Below, one piece after another: positions 1 to 7,228 of a stretch of DNA of 32,702 nucleotides. A model generated the notes under the pieces. It was not told the DNA's origin and did no database searches. It saw only the letters and a program-made list of their open reading frames with translations. The stretch is from Candidatus Saccharimonadota bacterium (lineage in GTDB: Bacteria > Patescibacteriota > Saccharimonadia > Saccharimonadales > UBA4665): assembly GCA_025928155.1 (NCBI GenBank), contig JAICKC010000018.1, positions 1 to 32,702 on the forward strand. The letters run 5' to 3'. A program made the translations under genes and the position numbers. Each line of letters opens with the position of its first letter. Position 1 is the stretch's first letter.

Positions 1-368
1 GCAAAGGCTTGCTGCAGCAAGTGGAAATACTCCGGTTCAGGCTCGTCTTCGGTGGCTTTGTGCAGCTGTTTGGTGAGTTCATAGCCGAGCATGGTGCGAT
101 TGATGTCTTGCACAATGTGTCCATAATGCGTCTGAAGCCGCGCTGATATCAGTGTACCAATTTCGCCACGGCCCCTGATAAACGTGATATTTGTCACGCT
201 GAAAAGCTCAATGCCGCCGGCCAGCTTGCTTTTGACTCGCCGCACGCCTTTGGCCATCAGCCGCAGCTTACCGTCCTGGGGCGTCAGCAATGTAATAATG
301 CGGTCAGCTTCGCCATAATCGGTGCGCGTGAGCACGATCGCGTCGGTAACATGTTGCGCTGCGTTCAT
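1..368 (-). CDS. recO: DNA repair protein RecO, N-terminal part (cut by window edge)
   Basis: Translating the minus strand from the ATG at 368 gives about 122 residues reading into the window edge with no stop. The start (DAIVLTRTDYGEADRIITLL, then a QDGKLRLMAKGVRR-like stretch and VKSKLAGG) is the typical N-terminal OB fold of RecO, which helps RecR load RecA on SSB-coated single-stranded DNA in RecF-pathway recombination repair. The ATG overlaps the TGA of the receiver-like gene upstream (ATGA, 365-368), so translation is probably coupled. The zinc-finger and C-terminal region lie outside the window. Family assignment is from recognised motif order; function is from the family. Confidence 0.88.
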   Translation of the reverse strand, partial: MNAAQHVTDAIVLTRTDYGEADRIITLLTPQDGKLRLMAKGVRRVKSKLAGGIELFSVTNITFIRGRGEIGTLISARLQTHYGHIVQDINRTMLGYELTKQLHKATEDEPEPEYFHLLQQAF

Positions 369-745
369 AGCGCTGCGGGTGCTATATGCCCCACGGCCTC
401 GCATAAGCCAGCCAGCGTCGTGGCGGGCTTATATAGAATGTTCCGCACGCCCAGCTCGCCGCGTAAAGTGGCCGCGAATGACAAGTCCTGCGGCAGCATA
501 AAGGTGTGCAGCAGCACCGGAATGTGCAGCCATTCGGGATAACTGCGGAACTCGTACAAAAACTCCACGCCGTTGTGGCTAGGCAAGAGCAGCTCCAGTA
601 CGACCACGTCCGGCGTATGTTCGTCGACCAAATGCACCGCCGTTTGTGCGCTGGTAGTATGTGCCACCGTGTGCCCTGTCTGCTCCAGCGCCGCGACAAA
701 GGTACGGGCCTGCAGGACGTCTGGTTCTACTAACAATACGTGCAT
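365..745 (-). CDS. Receiver-like protein lacking the phospho-acceptor Asp
   Basis: This is a 126-residue stand-alone protein with the CheY-like receiver fold. It shows the beta1 acidic patch (E7, D9), the beta3 strand ending VVVLELLLP where the phospho-acceptor Asp should be, T81 in the place of the conserved Thr/Ser, and K106 in the YKPA motif. Residue 51 is Glu instead of Asp, so classical phosphorylation is unlikely; a Glu here often mimics the phosphorylated state. There is no output domain. Its start shares one base with the stop of the kinase-like gene (TAATG at 743-747), and its stop overlaps the recO start, so the three genes form one coupled unit. It could still bind a partner protein; the partner is unknown. 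Confidence 0.8.
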   Translation of the reverse strand: MHVLLVEPDVLQARTFVAALEQTGHTVAHTTSAQTAVHLVDEHTPDVVVLELLLPSHNGVEFLYEFRSYPEWLHIPVLLHTFMLPQDLSFAATLRGELGVRNILYKPATTLAGLCEAVGHIAPAAL

Positions 746-1470
746 TACATTAACTGCAACTGCGCGCTCGGCTGCAGCGTCGCCGCCAGCCCCGAAAGTT
801 TATGATACCGCGCCACATGCAGCCGCGCTTCTAGCGATTGCAGTAGGCTATCCGCCACAAACACACCGGCCGCCGGACCATCTACCAGCTGCGGTAGTGG
901 CTGTCGAGCTGCGCCCTGCACCAAGCGTGCTCGGCGCAGGCTATCGACTCCCAGCTGCGCCGAACCGCTATACAGCCCCGCCACCGCACCATGCCGGCTG
1001 CGGTGGGCCATCAGATGCACCGGTGTGCGCTCTTCGGCCTCGGCCTGCGCCAGCACAAACACCTGACCTAGGCTTTCAAACGCCGATTGCAGCACCACTC
1101 GATCAGCAATCACCGGCTGCACGCGCGGCCCCGTATCGAGCTCCACGCCTACGCCATACTGGCGCGCAAATGGCACTAAGCGCTCAGCCGTATCGTAGAG
1201 CAGGCTCGAAACCGTAACCGCTTCCAGCTGCAGCGGCGTAATCTTACCCTGCACACGTAGACTAAGGGCATAACTCTCTACAAGGCGCAGTGACGAATCA
1301 GCGATTGCTCGCACGGTCTGCCAGTGTTCAAGCGTCGTCCCCGAATCACTCGCGACAGCCAGTTCGCTCAAACGAGATACGGTCAAAAACGGCCTGGTTA
1401 ACTGCTCGGCTAAACTTAAGAACAATCGTTCTTGGTCTTTAAGCTGTGCCCCTTTACCAACCTGCCGCAT
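745..1470 (-). CDS. Degenerate histidine-kinase-like protein (pseudokinase)
   Basis: The 241-residue product has the layout of a soluble HisKA plus HATPase_c pair without a sensor or membrane segment. Residues 17-40 match the HisKA dimerisation helix, but the H of the H-box (HELRTPL) is replaced by E22 (EQLTRPF). Around residues 120-140 the N-box helix has no Asn (ESLGQVF). The glycine-rich G1/G2 region near the C-terminus is reduced to GPAAGVF. Autophosphorylation therefore looks impossible. It is followed, with a one-base overlap, by a receiver-like protein that also lacks its phospho-site, then recO. No Shine-Dalgarno is obvious before the ATG. Assignment as kinase-derived is by spacing and residual motifs and is moderately sure; the role is unknown. 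Confidence 0.6.
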   Translation of the reverse strand: MRQVGKGAQLKDQERLFLSLAEQLTRPFLTVSRLSELAVASDSGTTLEHWQTVRAIADSSLRLVESYALSLRVQGKITPLQLEAVTVSSLLYDTAERLVPFARQYGVGVELDTGPRVQPVIADRVVLQSAFESLGQVFVLAQAEAEERTPVHLMAHRSRHGAVAGLYSGSAQLGVDSLRRARLVQGAARQPLPQLVDGPAAGVFVADSLLQSLEARLHVARYHKLSGLAATLQPSAQLQLM

Positions 1471-1515
1471 ACCGTTGTCGCCCCGCTGCTACCCCACTCG
1501 CTACTATCTCACAAT

Positions 1516-1521
1516 AGTATA
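1516..1521 (-). promoter_or_regulatory. Candidate -10 box for the kinase-like/receiver-like/recO unit
   Basis: Minus-strand TATACT lies 46 nt upstream of the 1470 start, predicting a leader of about 40 nt. No clear -35 box is visible. It is the only good -10 hexamer between this gene and the 3' end of the neighbouring gene at 1543. Confidence 0.45.
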
Positions 1522-1542
1522 CACGGCGGGGCTGGGGGTTGG

Positions 1543-2226
1543 CTACGGTGAAAACGTCAAGTTCGGCAAAATGTAAGTGTTAAAATCGGGCAGGTAATCA
1601 TTCGATTCGGTCCAGATTTCCAGCGTCGTACTACGCAGCGGCAGGAGTACCAGCGTACCAGTACCACCATTTGGTTGGCTGGGTACCACCGCACCGGTCA
1701 GTATCGTACCGACTATGTTTGGAACTTTCGGTAAGGCATAGGGCGCAGCCGTGATTTTACCACTGCTTATCCGGCTGGTTAAGCCGTTGAGTATGGAGCT
1801 ATAGGACTGTGAATTCACTTGCACGCGCAAGTTGTACGTTAGTTTAGAGTCAGTCGACGGCACGTAGCCCGGATGGAAATAGGCATCCACCGGCCGACTG
1901 GCATCGGTGGTGTCGACGTAGGCACTCCAGGTTTTCGGGTAACTTACCTTGAGGCTGCCGTACGCATCGGGACCATTATAGACCACTAACGGGTTTTTGG
2001 ACGCCTCGGCGTAGTCCTTTGCATCCTGGGCCTGCACCGTTTTAGTGTTAGCCGCTACGGCGATGGCTACTTTGGCGTCGACATTGTTTTTGTAATCCTG
2101 CTGGCTGCCATATGCCCAGACCGCAAAGCTGCCCACGCCTACAAATAAAAGAGCTAGAATAATCACTGGTATCAGCAGCACGTTAAGGTCGCCGTGCTCA
2201 CCGAAGTGTTGTTTCATACTGCTCAT
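1543..2226 (-). CDS. Membrane-anchored extracellular protein, unknown function
   Basis: The 227-residue protein has a short charged N-terminus and one hydrophobic segment at about residues 15-40 (LLIPVIILALLFVGVGSFAV), followed by a soluble domain with no further membrane segments, so it is predicted to be anchored with the bulk outside. The stretch GSLKVSYPKTWSAYV resembles the start of PsbP-like domains of bacterial lipoproteins, but I cannot confirm this. A second in-frame ATG three codons downstream is also possible; neither has a clear ribosome binding site. It starts 24 nt after the methyltransferase gene ends and may be the last gene of the xseA-xseB unit. No function is assigned. Confidence 0.7.
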   Translation of the reverse strand: MSSMKQHFGEHGDLNVLLIPVIILALLFVGVGSFAVWAYGSQQDYKNNVDAKVAIAVAANTKTVQAQDAKDYAEASKNPLVVYNGPDAYGSLKVSYPKTWSAYVDTTDASRPVDAYFHPGYVPSTDSKLTYNLRVQVNSQSYSSILNGLTSRISSGKITAAPYALPKVPNIVGTILTGAVVPSQPNGGTGTLVLLPLRSTTLEIWTESNDYLPDFNTYILPNLTFSP

Positions 2227-2250
2227 GGTAACCGAACTGCCGGCATTTTT

Positions 2251-2727
2251 CTAGTACCTATACAAGTATACGCCGGATTTTTCAGCCGCCGGTTTACGCC
2301 CGGAAATCTTAAACGCAAAGCTCGCCAGCGGCCTTTTGACCGTTTGCATACGTCCGTCCAACTTTGTCATAAACGGATTGAGCAAAAACACAAACACCCC
2401 GTCACACTCCGGCCACCGTACTCGCCAAAAATCGCCCCAGATAATCCGCACTTGTTTGCGGTAGCGCCGCGTACGTAGCCAGCTCACTGCAACCAAAAAC
2501 GGGTTGAGCTCGATGCCCACCACGTTCAGACCAGCCCGGACCGCCACTACCAGAACCTTGCCATCGCCGCTACCGAGTTCGAGTAGAGTTTGCCCTGGCT
2601 TCAAGTCCAATAGCTCCAGCGCTGCTTTAGCCTGCGCGTCGAGTGTCGGCACATAGGGTGCTCCGCGCAGTAGGACGCCGCCAAAGGCCAGTGCCAGCAC
2701 CAAAATGGCCGCGAACAGCCAGATCAT
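2251..2727 (-). CDS. Membrane-anchored class I SAM methyltransferase (FAM173/ATPSCKMT-like)
   Basis: The 158-residue protein begins with a single transmembrane segment (about residues 2-21) and continues with a small Rossmann methyltransferase. Motif I is LLELGSGDGKVLVVAVRAG, followed by GIELNPFLVAVSW; GDFWRV and VFVFLLNPFMTKL match the later motifs of the FAM173 family. That family includes mitochondrial lysine methyltransferases acting on ATP synthase subunit c and related targets; the target here is unknown. The start overlaps the stop of xseB by 4 bp (ATGA), so it is translated with the exonuclease VII genes, although a functional link is not obvious. The protein is short, and the C-terminus after the last strand is minimal. 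Confidence 0.75.
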   Translation of the reverse strand: MIWLFAAILVLALAFGGVLLRGAPYVPTLDAQAKAALELLDLKPGQTLLELGSGDGKVLVVAVRAGLNVVGIELNPFLVAVSWLRTRRYRKQVRIIWGDFWRVRWPECDGVFVFLLNPFMTKLDGRMQTVKRPLASFAFKISGRKPAAEKSGVYLYRY

Positions 2728-2921
2728 TCGCTGTCCGTGATGTGCTTTTTTACGACGATCTCGGCTTCGTTCAGGTACTTTTCCAGCTCTTCGACCAGCT
2801 TAAGACCGGCGGCGTGCAACGTAACCGCTTCATCTATCTGAATATCAGGGTCTTGCAGCTTGGCCACAATTTCTTCTAATTCGCTGGCCTTTTTACGGTA
2901 GTCAAAGGCGTCTTTGGTCAT
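2724..2921 (-). CDS. xseB: Exonuclease VII small subunit
   Basis: A 65-residue, mostly helical protein of the usual XseB size with the family pattern: F-Y-K-A-LEEIV-L, then the acidic DPDIQIDEAVTLHAAGLKL and a C-terminal helix. Several XseB copies bind one XseA to form exonuclease VII, which degrades single-stranded DNA from both ends in repair. The gene starts inside the end of xseA (4-bp ATGA overlap at 2918-2921) and ends inside the start of the methyltransferase gene, a coupling that suits the excess of small subunit in the complex. Confidence 0.92.
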   Translation of the reverse strand: MTKDAFDYRKKASELEEIVAKLQDPDIQIDEAVTLHAAGLKLVEELEKYLNEAEIVVKKHITDSE

Positions 2922-4039
2922 CCTGTTTTCTCCATTGATCCAATTGTAGCCCGCGCCGCGCCGTCACTCAACTGCAGCTCCACATTTGCACCGACCCGTA
3001 GGTCGCCAACCCGACGAATAAGCTTCCCTTCAGCGCGAACTAGCGCATAGCCGCGCTGCAGCGCGGCGGCCGGGTCGTAAGCTGCAAGCAAGCGTTTGTG
3101 CGCTTGTAAATTTGTCTCGGCGATGCGAAATACTGATTGTAGTTCATGATTCAAGCGCTCTTGTTGCCGCCCGATCCACTCACGGCGCTGACGCACTACC
3201 GCTTGTAGCCCACCGTTTAAACTCGCCCGCACTTCGCGCAGCTGGCTCAGTATAACGGTACGGTCGGGCGTGAGGAGCTCCGCCGCGTTGCTCGGCGTAC
3301 TAGCCCGCTGGTCGGCTGCCAGCTCCGCTAGACTGACGTCTACCTCGTGGCCAATCGCCACCAGTGTCGGCACGCGGCTGCCCGCCACCGCCCGCACCAC
3401 CCGCTCATCGCTAAATGCCGCCAGATCATCTGCACTACCGCCGCCGCGCGTCAGCACCAGCACATCAGGTACCTCCGACAGCGCGTTGACCGCTGTTATA
3501 GCTGACACGATTTGCGCAGCGGCCGGTTCGCCTTGCACCTGCACGTCAAAATGCTCCACCAGGACCCCACGCCAACGGGCGTTCAAGATCTTGAGAAAAT
3601 CGGCGTATGCTGCCGAGTTCCCGGCCGTCAGCAGCGCAACGCGCTGCGGGGGATACGGTAGCAGCCGCTTGCGCTCCGGCGCGAACAGCCCTTCGGTCTG
3701 CAGTTTCGCCACCAACAGGTCGGCCGCCTTGCGCAAGCTCCCCTCGCCTACAGGCATAACTGTCTGCACGTTCACGCTAAAACCGAACTGCGGATGTAGC
3801 CGCGGATTGCCGCTCACCCGCACTACCATGCCATCTTCCAGAGGCCCAGGCAACGCGTAGATAGTGCCAAAAAACCGCACGCTAGCCGCTTCGTCCTTGA
3901 GGTCGAAATAGACCCAACGGTTGCGGCTGACCCGGAAATTGCTCAGCTCTCCTTCGATGGCCACATACGGATACGCGACTTCGAGCGTCTCGTTCAAGTA
4001 TGCCACAAAGTCACTGACACTAAAGACTAAATCGCTCAC
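2918..4039 (-). CDS. xseA: Exonuclease VII large subunit
   Basis: The 373-residue protein has an N-terminal OB fold (SDLVFSVSDFVAYLNETLE; GELSNFR; YFDLKDEAASVRFF), then the XseA catalytic region with LLTAGNSAAYADFLKIL, DVLVLTRGGGSADDLAAFSDERVVRAVA and PTLVAIGHEVDVSLAELAAD, and a C-terminal coiled-coil region. Together with XseB it forms the ATP-independent single-strand exonuclease VII. At 373 residues it is shorter than the E. coli protein (about 456), mainly in the coiled-coil part. The start is GTG at 4039, with a good Shine-Dalgarno (GAGGAG) 8 nt upstream. It leads an operon with xseB and the methyltransferase. Confidence 0.95.
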   Translation of the reverse strand: MSDLVFSVSDFVAYLNETLEVAYPYVAIEGELSNFRVSRNRWVYFDLKDEAASVRFFGTIYALPGPLEDGMVVRVSGNPRLHPQFGFSVNVQTVMPVGEGSLRKAADLLVAKLQTEGLFAPERKRLLPYPPQRVALLTAGNSAAYADFLKILNARWRGVLVEHFDVQVQGEPAAAQIVSAITAVNALSEVPDVLVLTRGGGSADDLAAFSDERVVRAVAGSRVPTLVAIGHEVDVSLAELAADQRASTPSNAAELLTPDRTVILSQLREVRASLNGGLQAVVRQRREWIGRQQERLNHELQSVFRIAETNLQAHKRLLAAYDPAAALQRGYALVRAEGKLIRRVGDLRVGANVELQLSDGAARATIGSMEKTG

Positions 4040-4111
4040 AGTGAATTCTCCTCACTTTCTCCCTGTTGCTCCTTTGTAACCCCTGTGCCGCAAAAGGCGA
4101 GGAAAGCTCAC

Positions 4112-5167
4112 TCACGCCCGTTCTTCACCAGGCTTCCTGACTGCGTTCAGCGTCTGATGGTAGAAATAGTAGCCCGGCGGCAGTTGCACCAACGTATTCA
4201 GCACGCGGTACATCACGGTCACAGGCAGGCTCAGCCGCGACGGCACGCCAGTCGCAGTCAGCACCAGCGTCATTAGCCCTTCGTAAATCCCCACCCCGCC
4301 CGGCAGTACACTCACCAGCCCCGCAAAGTTCGCTACCGCGTAGGCCAGAATAACCGCGCCAAAATTCACTAGATGCCCAAACGCCAGGTACACCACATAT
4401 ACCGCTACCACTTCCCAAAAGTTGGCTAGCAGCGCCCACACAAATGGCGCCCTGAGCTTGCGCTTGTCACTCTGGATAAACATATAATTTCGGTGCAGAT
4501 CTTCGAAAACCGCCCGGGCCCGCTCCACGTTAATGGCGTCGCCCCGACCCCGCCGGAATCCGGCCAAAAATCTGTTCAGCGCCCGCGTCGCCCACGTAAA
4601 GAACCCGGCAATCCGCCGCTCACTGCCGATGATGTACGCAAAGCCAGCAGTGCCAATCACCAAAACGGTCGTCAGCATACCAGCTACCAGCAGGATGAGA
4701 CTGTTCATACGCCCCTCAATCGCCAGACAGAACAGCCCGAATACAATCAGCACCTCAAAGCTCAGGAAAAGCAGTACCAGCTTCAACAGCTGCACCACCG
4801 TCGCCTTAGCTCCAGTGATATCAGCCCCCCGCATGCGTACACCAAAGTAGCTGATGCCGGTTACACCACCGCTCGGAAAAACGTTATTGATAAAATTAAG
4901 CTCCAAACTCGCCGCGTAGAGCCGCCAGTATCCTAGATTGTTCTCAGTGATTGCAAACAGGCTCTTATACAGCCGAGCCTGCGCGTCATAATTCAAAAAC
5001 TCGACCGGGATTATCAGCAGCAACGCCCAGGCGTGCACTTTAAACAAATTCTCAAATGTATCGGCTAATTGGCCACGTATGGCCACGACCAGGAAAACGA
5101 GCGCCGCGAGGGTTATGAGGTTAACGATAAGCTTCCAGCGCCGCGCTAGGAATGAAGTTTCGGCCAT
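4112..5167 (-). CDS. LPG-synthase-like multi-pass membrane protein (UPF0104, flippase-type)
   Basis: The 351-residue protein has about eight hydrophobic segments and the signature layout of the lysylphosphatidylglycerol synthase transmembrane family: NNVFPSGGVTGISYFGVRMRG near residue 95, and AVANFAGLVSVLPGGVGIYEGLMTLVL near residue 280. These glycine- and proline-rich loops are typical of the family, which includes the flippase part of MprF, but no aminoacyltransferase domain is attached. It probably moves or binds a lipid-linked substrate in the cytoplasmic membrane; the substrate is unknown. Its ATG lies exactly 8 nt after a TATAAT box that overlaps the -10 box of the divergent gene at 5189, predicting a leaderless mRNA. 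Confidence 0.82.
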   Translation of the reverse strand: MAETSFLARRWKLIVNLITLAALVFLVVAIRGQLADTFENLFKVHAWALLLIIPVEFLNYDAQARLYKSLFAITENNLGYWRLYAASLELNFINNVFPSGGVTGISYFGVRMRGADITGAKATVVQLLKLVLLFLSFEVLIVFGLFCLAIEGRMNSLILLVAGMLTTVLVIGTAGFAYIIGSERRIAGFFTWATRALNRFLAGFRRGRGDAINVERARAVFEDLHRNYMFIQSDKRKLRAPFVWALLANFWEVVAVYVVYLAFGHLVNFGAVILAYAVANFAGLVSVLPGGVGIYEGLMTLVLTATGVPSRLSLPVTVMYRVLNTLVQLPPGYYFYHQTLNAVRKPGEERA

Positions 5168-5174
5168 AGTACAG

Positions 5175-5181
5175 TATTATA
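5175..5181. promoter_or_regulatory. Overlapping divergent -10 boxes, both leaderless
   Basis: The seven bases TATTATA hold TATTAT for the plus strand (5175-5180) and TATAAT for the minus strand (5181-5176). Each is followed by exactly 8 nt and then an ATG (5189 plus, 5167 minus). With the usual spacing of about 7 nt between a -10 box and the start site, both transcripts would begin at or next to their ATG. No consensus -35 is visible on either side. The two promoters cannot be opened independently by two polymerases at once. Confidence 0.65.
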
Positions 5182-5188
5182 CAAGGAC

Positions 5189-6433
5189 ATGAGTGCTAAT
5201 TCTGTTCAATCTGTGTGTATCCTCGGCCGCCAGCCAGCCCTGGGCCTAGCCGAACTCGAGAGCCTGTATGGTGCCGACGCTGTTTCGGTCGTAAATCCGC
5301 GGGTTGCGGGGCTAAACTTACATGCCAGCGAAGTTGATTTTGGCCGCTTGGGCGGCAGCACACGTGTTGCCCATGTGATGACCACGCTGCCAACTACCGA
5401 CTGGAAGGCTCTGGAACGCAAACTACCGGAGCTCATCACTGAGCTAGCCCTTACCTTGCCCGACGGCAAGATCCAGCTGGGCTTAAGCGCCTTCGGGCTC
5501 AAGATTTCGCCCGCCAAACTGAACGCCGCCGGCCTGACACTCAAAAAAACGCTGCGCACCCGCACCGACCGTTCGGTGCGCATTACACCTAACCCCGAAG
5601 TCGAGCTCAACACCGCGCAGGTGTTACACAACCACCTCACCAGTCCGACCGGTATCGAACTCTTGCTCATTGCCAGCAACAACGGAGACACTGTAGTCGC
5701 CCGTACCACTCAAACCCAAGATATCGACAGTTACACGCTACGCGACCGCGGCCGGCCTAAGCGCGACGCCCGCGTAGGTATGCTGCCCCCCAAACTAGCA
5801 CAGATCATTATCAACCTTGCCGGCACCCATCTTCCACCGAGTACGAAAACTGACCGCAGCCTACCATACAACCAACACCCGCCGCAGGCCCAACTGCTCG
5901 ACCCCTTCTGTGGCACCGGAGTGTTATTGCAGGAAGCCATATTGCTCGGTTACGCCGTACAAGGGACGGACATCGAACCACGCATGATCGATTACACTCG
6001 CACCAACCTCGACTGGGCAAACACTACTTTTAGAAACGCACCCGCTCCCTATACCCTAGAACAAGGCGACGCCACGACTCACCAGTGGAAGCAGCCCGTA
6101 GACCTCGTAGCCTGCGAAACGTACCTGGGCCGGCCATTCACTGCCAAACCCTCTTCAGAGGTCCTCGCCCAAACCGTCAGCGAAGTGAACCTTATACTCA
6201 AAAAATTCCTGCAAAATATACACGGCCAGCTGGTAAGCGGCACACGACTTTGTCTGGCCGTCCCCGCTTGGCAAACCGCTCCCGGTCAGTTCAAACATCT
6301 ACCCCTTATTGACCAGGTAGGCGAATTGAGGTATAATCGAGTGAGTTTAGAGCACGTTCAGGCCTCGCAGCTTCTTTATTACCGCGAAGACCAGATCGTA
6401 GCCCGCGAGTTATTAGTACTAACGAGGAAATAG
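5189..6433 (+). CDS. Trm11/TrmG10-like RNA methyltransferase with unusual catalytic motif
   Basis: The 414-residue protein has an N-terminal THUMP-like region (about 1-180), the linker RDRGRPKRDARVGMLPPKLAQIII found in Trm11/Trm-G10 guanine-N2 tRNA methyltransferases, and a Rossmann SAM domain with motif I DPFCGTGVLLQEA (238-250) and GTDIEPRMIDYTRTNLDW. These point to a tRNA guanosine methylase. The catalytic (N/D)PPY motif expected after the next strand is absent; residues 305-314 read DLVACETYLG. The enzyme may use altered chemistry, or be a lineage-specific variant. The stop is 2 nt before the rpmA Shine-Dalgarno region ends, so the two genes are co-transcribed. The start is an ATG placed 8 nt after a -10 box. 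Confidence 0.75.
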   Translation: MSANSVQSVCILGRQPALGLAELESLYGADAVSVVNPRVAGLNLHASEVDFGRLGGSTRVAHVMTTLPTTDWKALERKLPELITELALTLPDGKIQLGLSAFGLKISPAKLNAAGLTLKKTLRTRTDRSVRITPNPEVELNTAQVLHNHLTSPTGIELLLIASNNGDTVVARTTQTQDIDSYTLRDRGRPKRDARVGMLPPKLAQIIINLAGTHLPPSTKTDRSLPYNQHPPQAQLLDPFCGTGVLLQEAILLGYAVQGTDIEPRMIDYTRTNLDWANTTFRNAPAPYTLEQGDATTHQWKQPVDLVACETYLGRPFTAKPSSEVLAQTVSEVNLILKKFLQNIHGQLVSGTRLCLAVPAWQTAPGQFKHLPLIDQVGELRYNRVSLEHVQASQLLYYREDQIVARELLVLTRK

Positions 6434-6437
6434 CCAG

Positions 6438-6710
6438 ATGTCACACGTTAAAGCCGGCGGTACCGCCAAGAACACCCGAGACTCAGTCGGTCAACGCCTG
6501 GGCGTTAAGCTGTTTGGCGGCCAAAAAGTCAAAACTGGCCAGGTTATCGTGCGCCAAGTCGGCCTCACCAAGCGCGCCGGTGAAGGCACTTTTGTGAGTC
6601 GTAACTTCACCATCCATGCCGCCCGTGACGGTGTCGTCAAAATGACGACCCGCAAAGTCCGCACCTTCAGCGGACGCAGCGTTCCCCGCGTCGAAGTCAC
6701 TGTCGAGTAA
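6438..6710 (+). CDS. rpmA: Large ribosomal subunit protein bL27
   Basis: The 90-residue protein starts like E. coli L27 (SHVKAGGTAKNTRDS) and continues with QRLGVKLFGGQKVKTGQVIVRQ and GEGTFVSRNFTIHAARDGVVKM. L27 sits at the 50S peptidyl-transferase centre, where its flexible N-terminus contacts tRNA. There is no Firmicutes-type cleavable N-terminal extension. The usual RQRGTKFHPG loop is RQVGLTKRAG here. A Shine-Dalgarno GAGGAAA lies at the end of the preceding methyltransferase gene, 4 bp upstream. rplU (L21), its usual partner, is not adjacent. Confidence 0.95.
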   Translation: MSHVKAGGTAKNTRDSVGQRLGVKLFGGQKVKTGQVIVRQVGLTKRAGEGTFVSRNFTIHAARDGVVKMTTRKVRTFSGRSVPRVEVTVE

Positions 6711-6733
6711 TCGTACAACTTGTCGAACGTATT

Positions 6734-6760
6734 AAAAACCAGAGCCACACTCGGGTTTTT
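6734..6760. terminator. Bidirectional intrinsic terminator between rpmA and the receiver gene
   Basis: AAAAACC-A-GAG pairs with CTC-G-GGTTTTT around a CCACA loop: 10 pairs with one internal mismatch, A-tract on the left and T-tract on the right. It lies 24 nt after the rpmA stop and about 33 nt after the stop of the minus-strand receiver gene (6794), so it can serve both. Confidence 0.8.
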
Positions 6761-6793
6761 GTTCAAACTACATAGCTCTAAGGTCTGCCGTGA

Positions 6794-7180
6794 CTATTGG
6801 CTGAGATGGTATTTTATACGGTCGATAACGTCGCTTATCACTACTTGGGATTTTACAAGATAATCGTCGACGCCAAGCCCTTGGGCGCGCTGCTTGTCGC
6901 TCTCCTGACTGAGCGCCGTCAGCATGATAACTTTGAGATTGGCCGTTTCGGGAGTGTTACGCAGGATATCGAGCACGTCGAAGCCGCTGACCTTCGGCAT
7001 CATGGCGTCGAGCAGCACTAGGTCCGGCTTCTGCTCCTTGGCAGCCGCCAGCGCATCCTCCCCGTTCGCGACCCGCCTGACGTCGAAGCTCTCGGCCTTC
7101 AGGCGCATCATGTACACGTTGGCTAACGCATCGTCATCCTCGACCAATAGAATCTTTTTGCCGCTTAGGTCATCAGACAT
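6794..7180 (-). CDS. Stand-alone response regulator receiver protein
   Basis: The 128-residue protein is a single intact CheY-like receiver: acidic pocket E14-D15-D16, phospho-acceptor D58 in DLVLLDAMMP, T88 in VIMLTA, and K110 in DDYLVKS. There is no output domain, so it must act by protein contact. No histidine kinase with an intact H-box is in the window. It is the functional contrast to the receiver-like protein at 365-745. A TAGCAT box 7 nt upstream of the ATG is a possible leaderless promoter. Confidence 0.88.
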   Translation of the reverse strand: MSDDLSGKKILLVEDDDALANVYMMRLKAESFDVRRVANGEDALAAAKEQKPDLVLLDAMMPKVSGFDVLDILRNTPETANLKVIMLTALSQESDKQRAQGLGVDDYLVKSQVVISDVIDRIKYHLSQ

Positions 7181-7228
7181 ATAGCTTATGCTACCCTATT
7201 TTACCTCGGTAAGCAAACAATACCCGAG

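Noticed and set aside
573-1217. Long plus-strand open frame opposite the kinase-like and receiver-like genes
   Set aside because: Its product is low-complexity Ala/Pro/Arg-rich with no fold pattern; it mirrors the codon bias of the minus-strand genes, which have recognisable domains.
4493-4936. Plus-strand open frame of 147 codons inside the flippase-like gene
   Set aside because: No motif, no ribosome binding site, and fully antisense to a clear membrane protein gene.
7201-7228. Hairpin between pyrG and the receiver gene as a terminator
   Set aside because: The stem is short (five pairs plus a bulge) and no T-tract follows on either strand.
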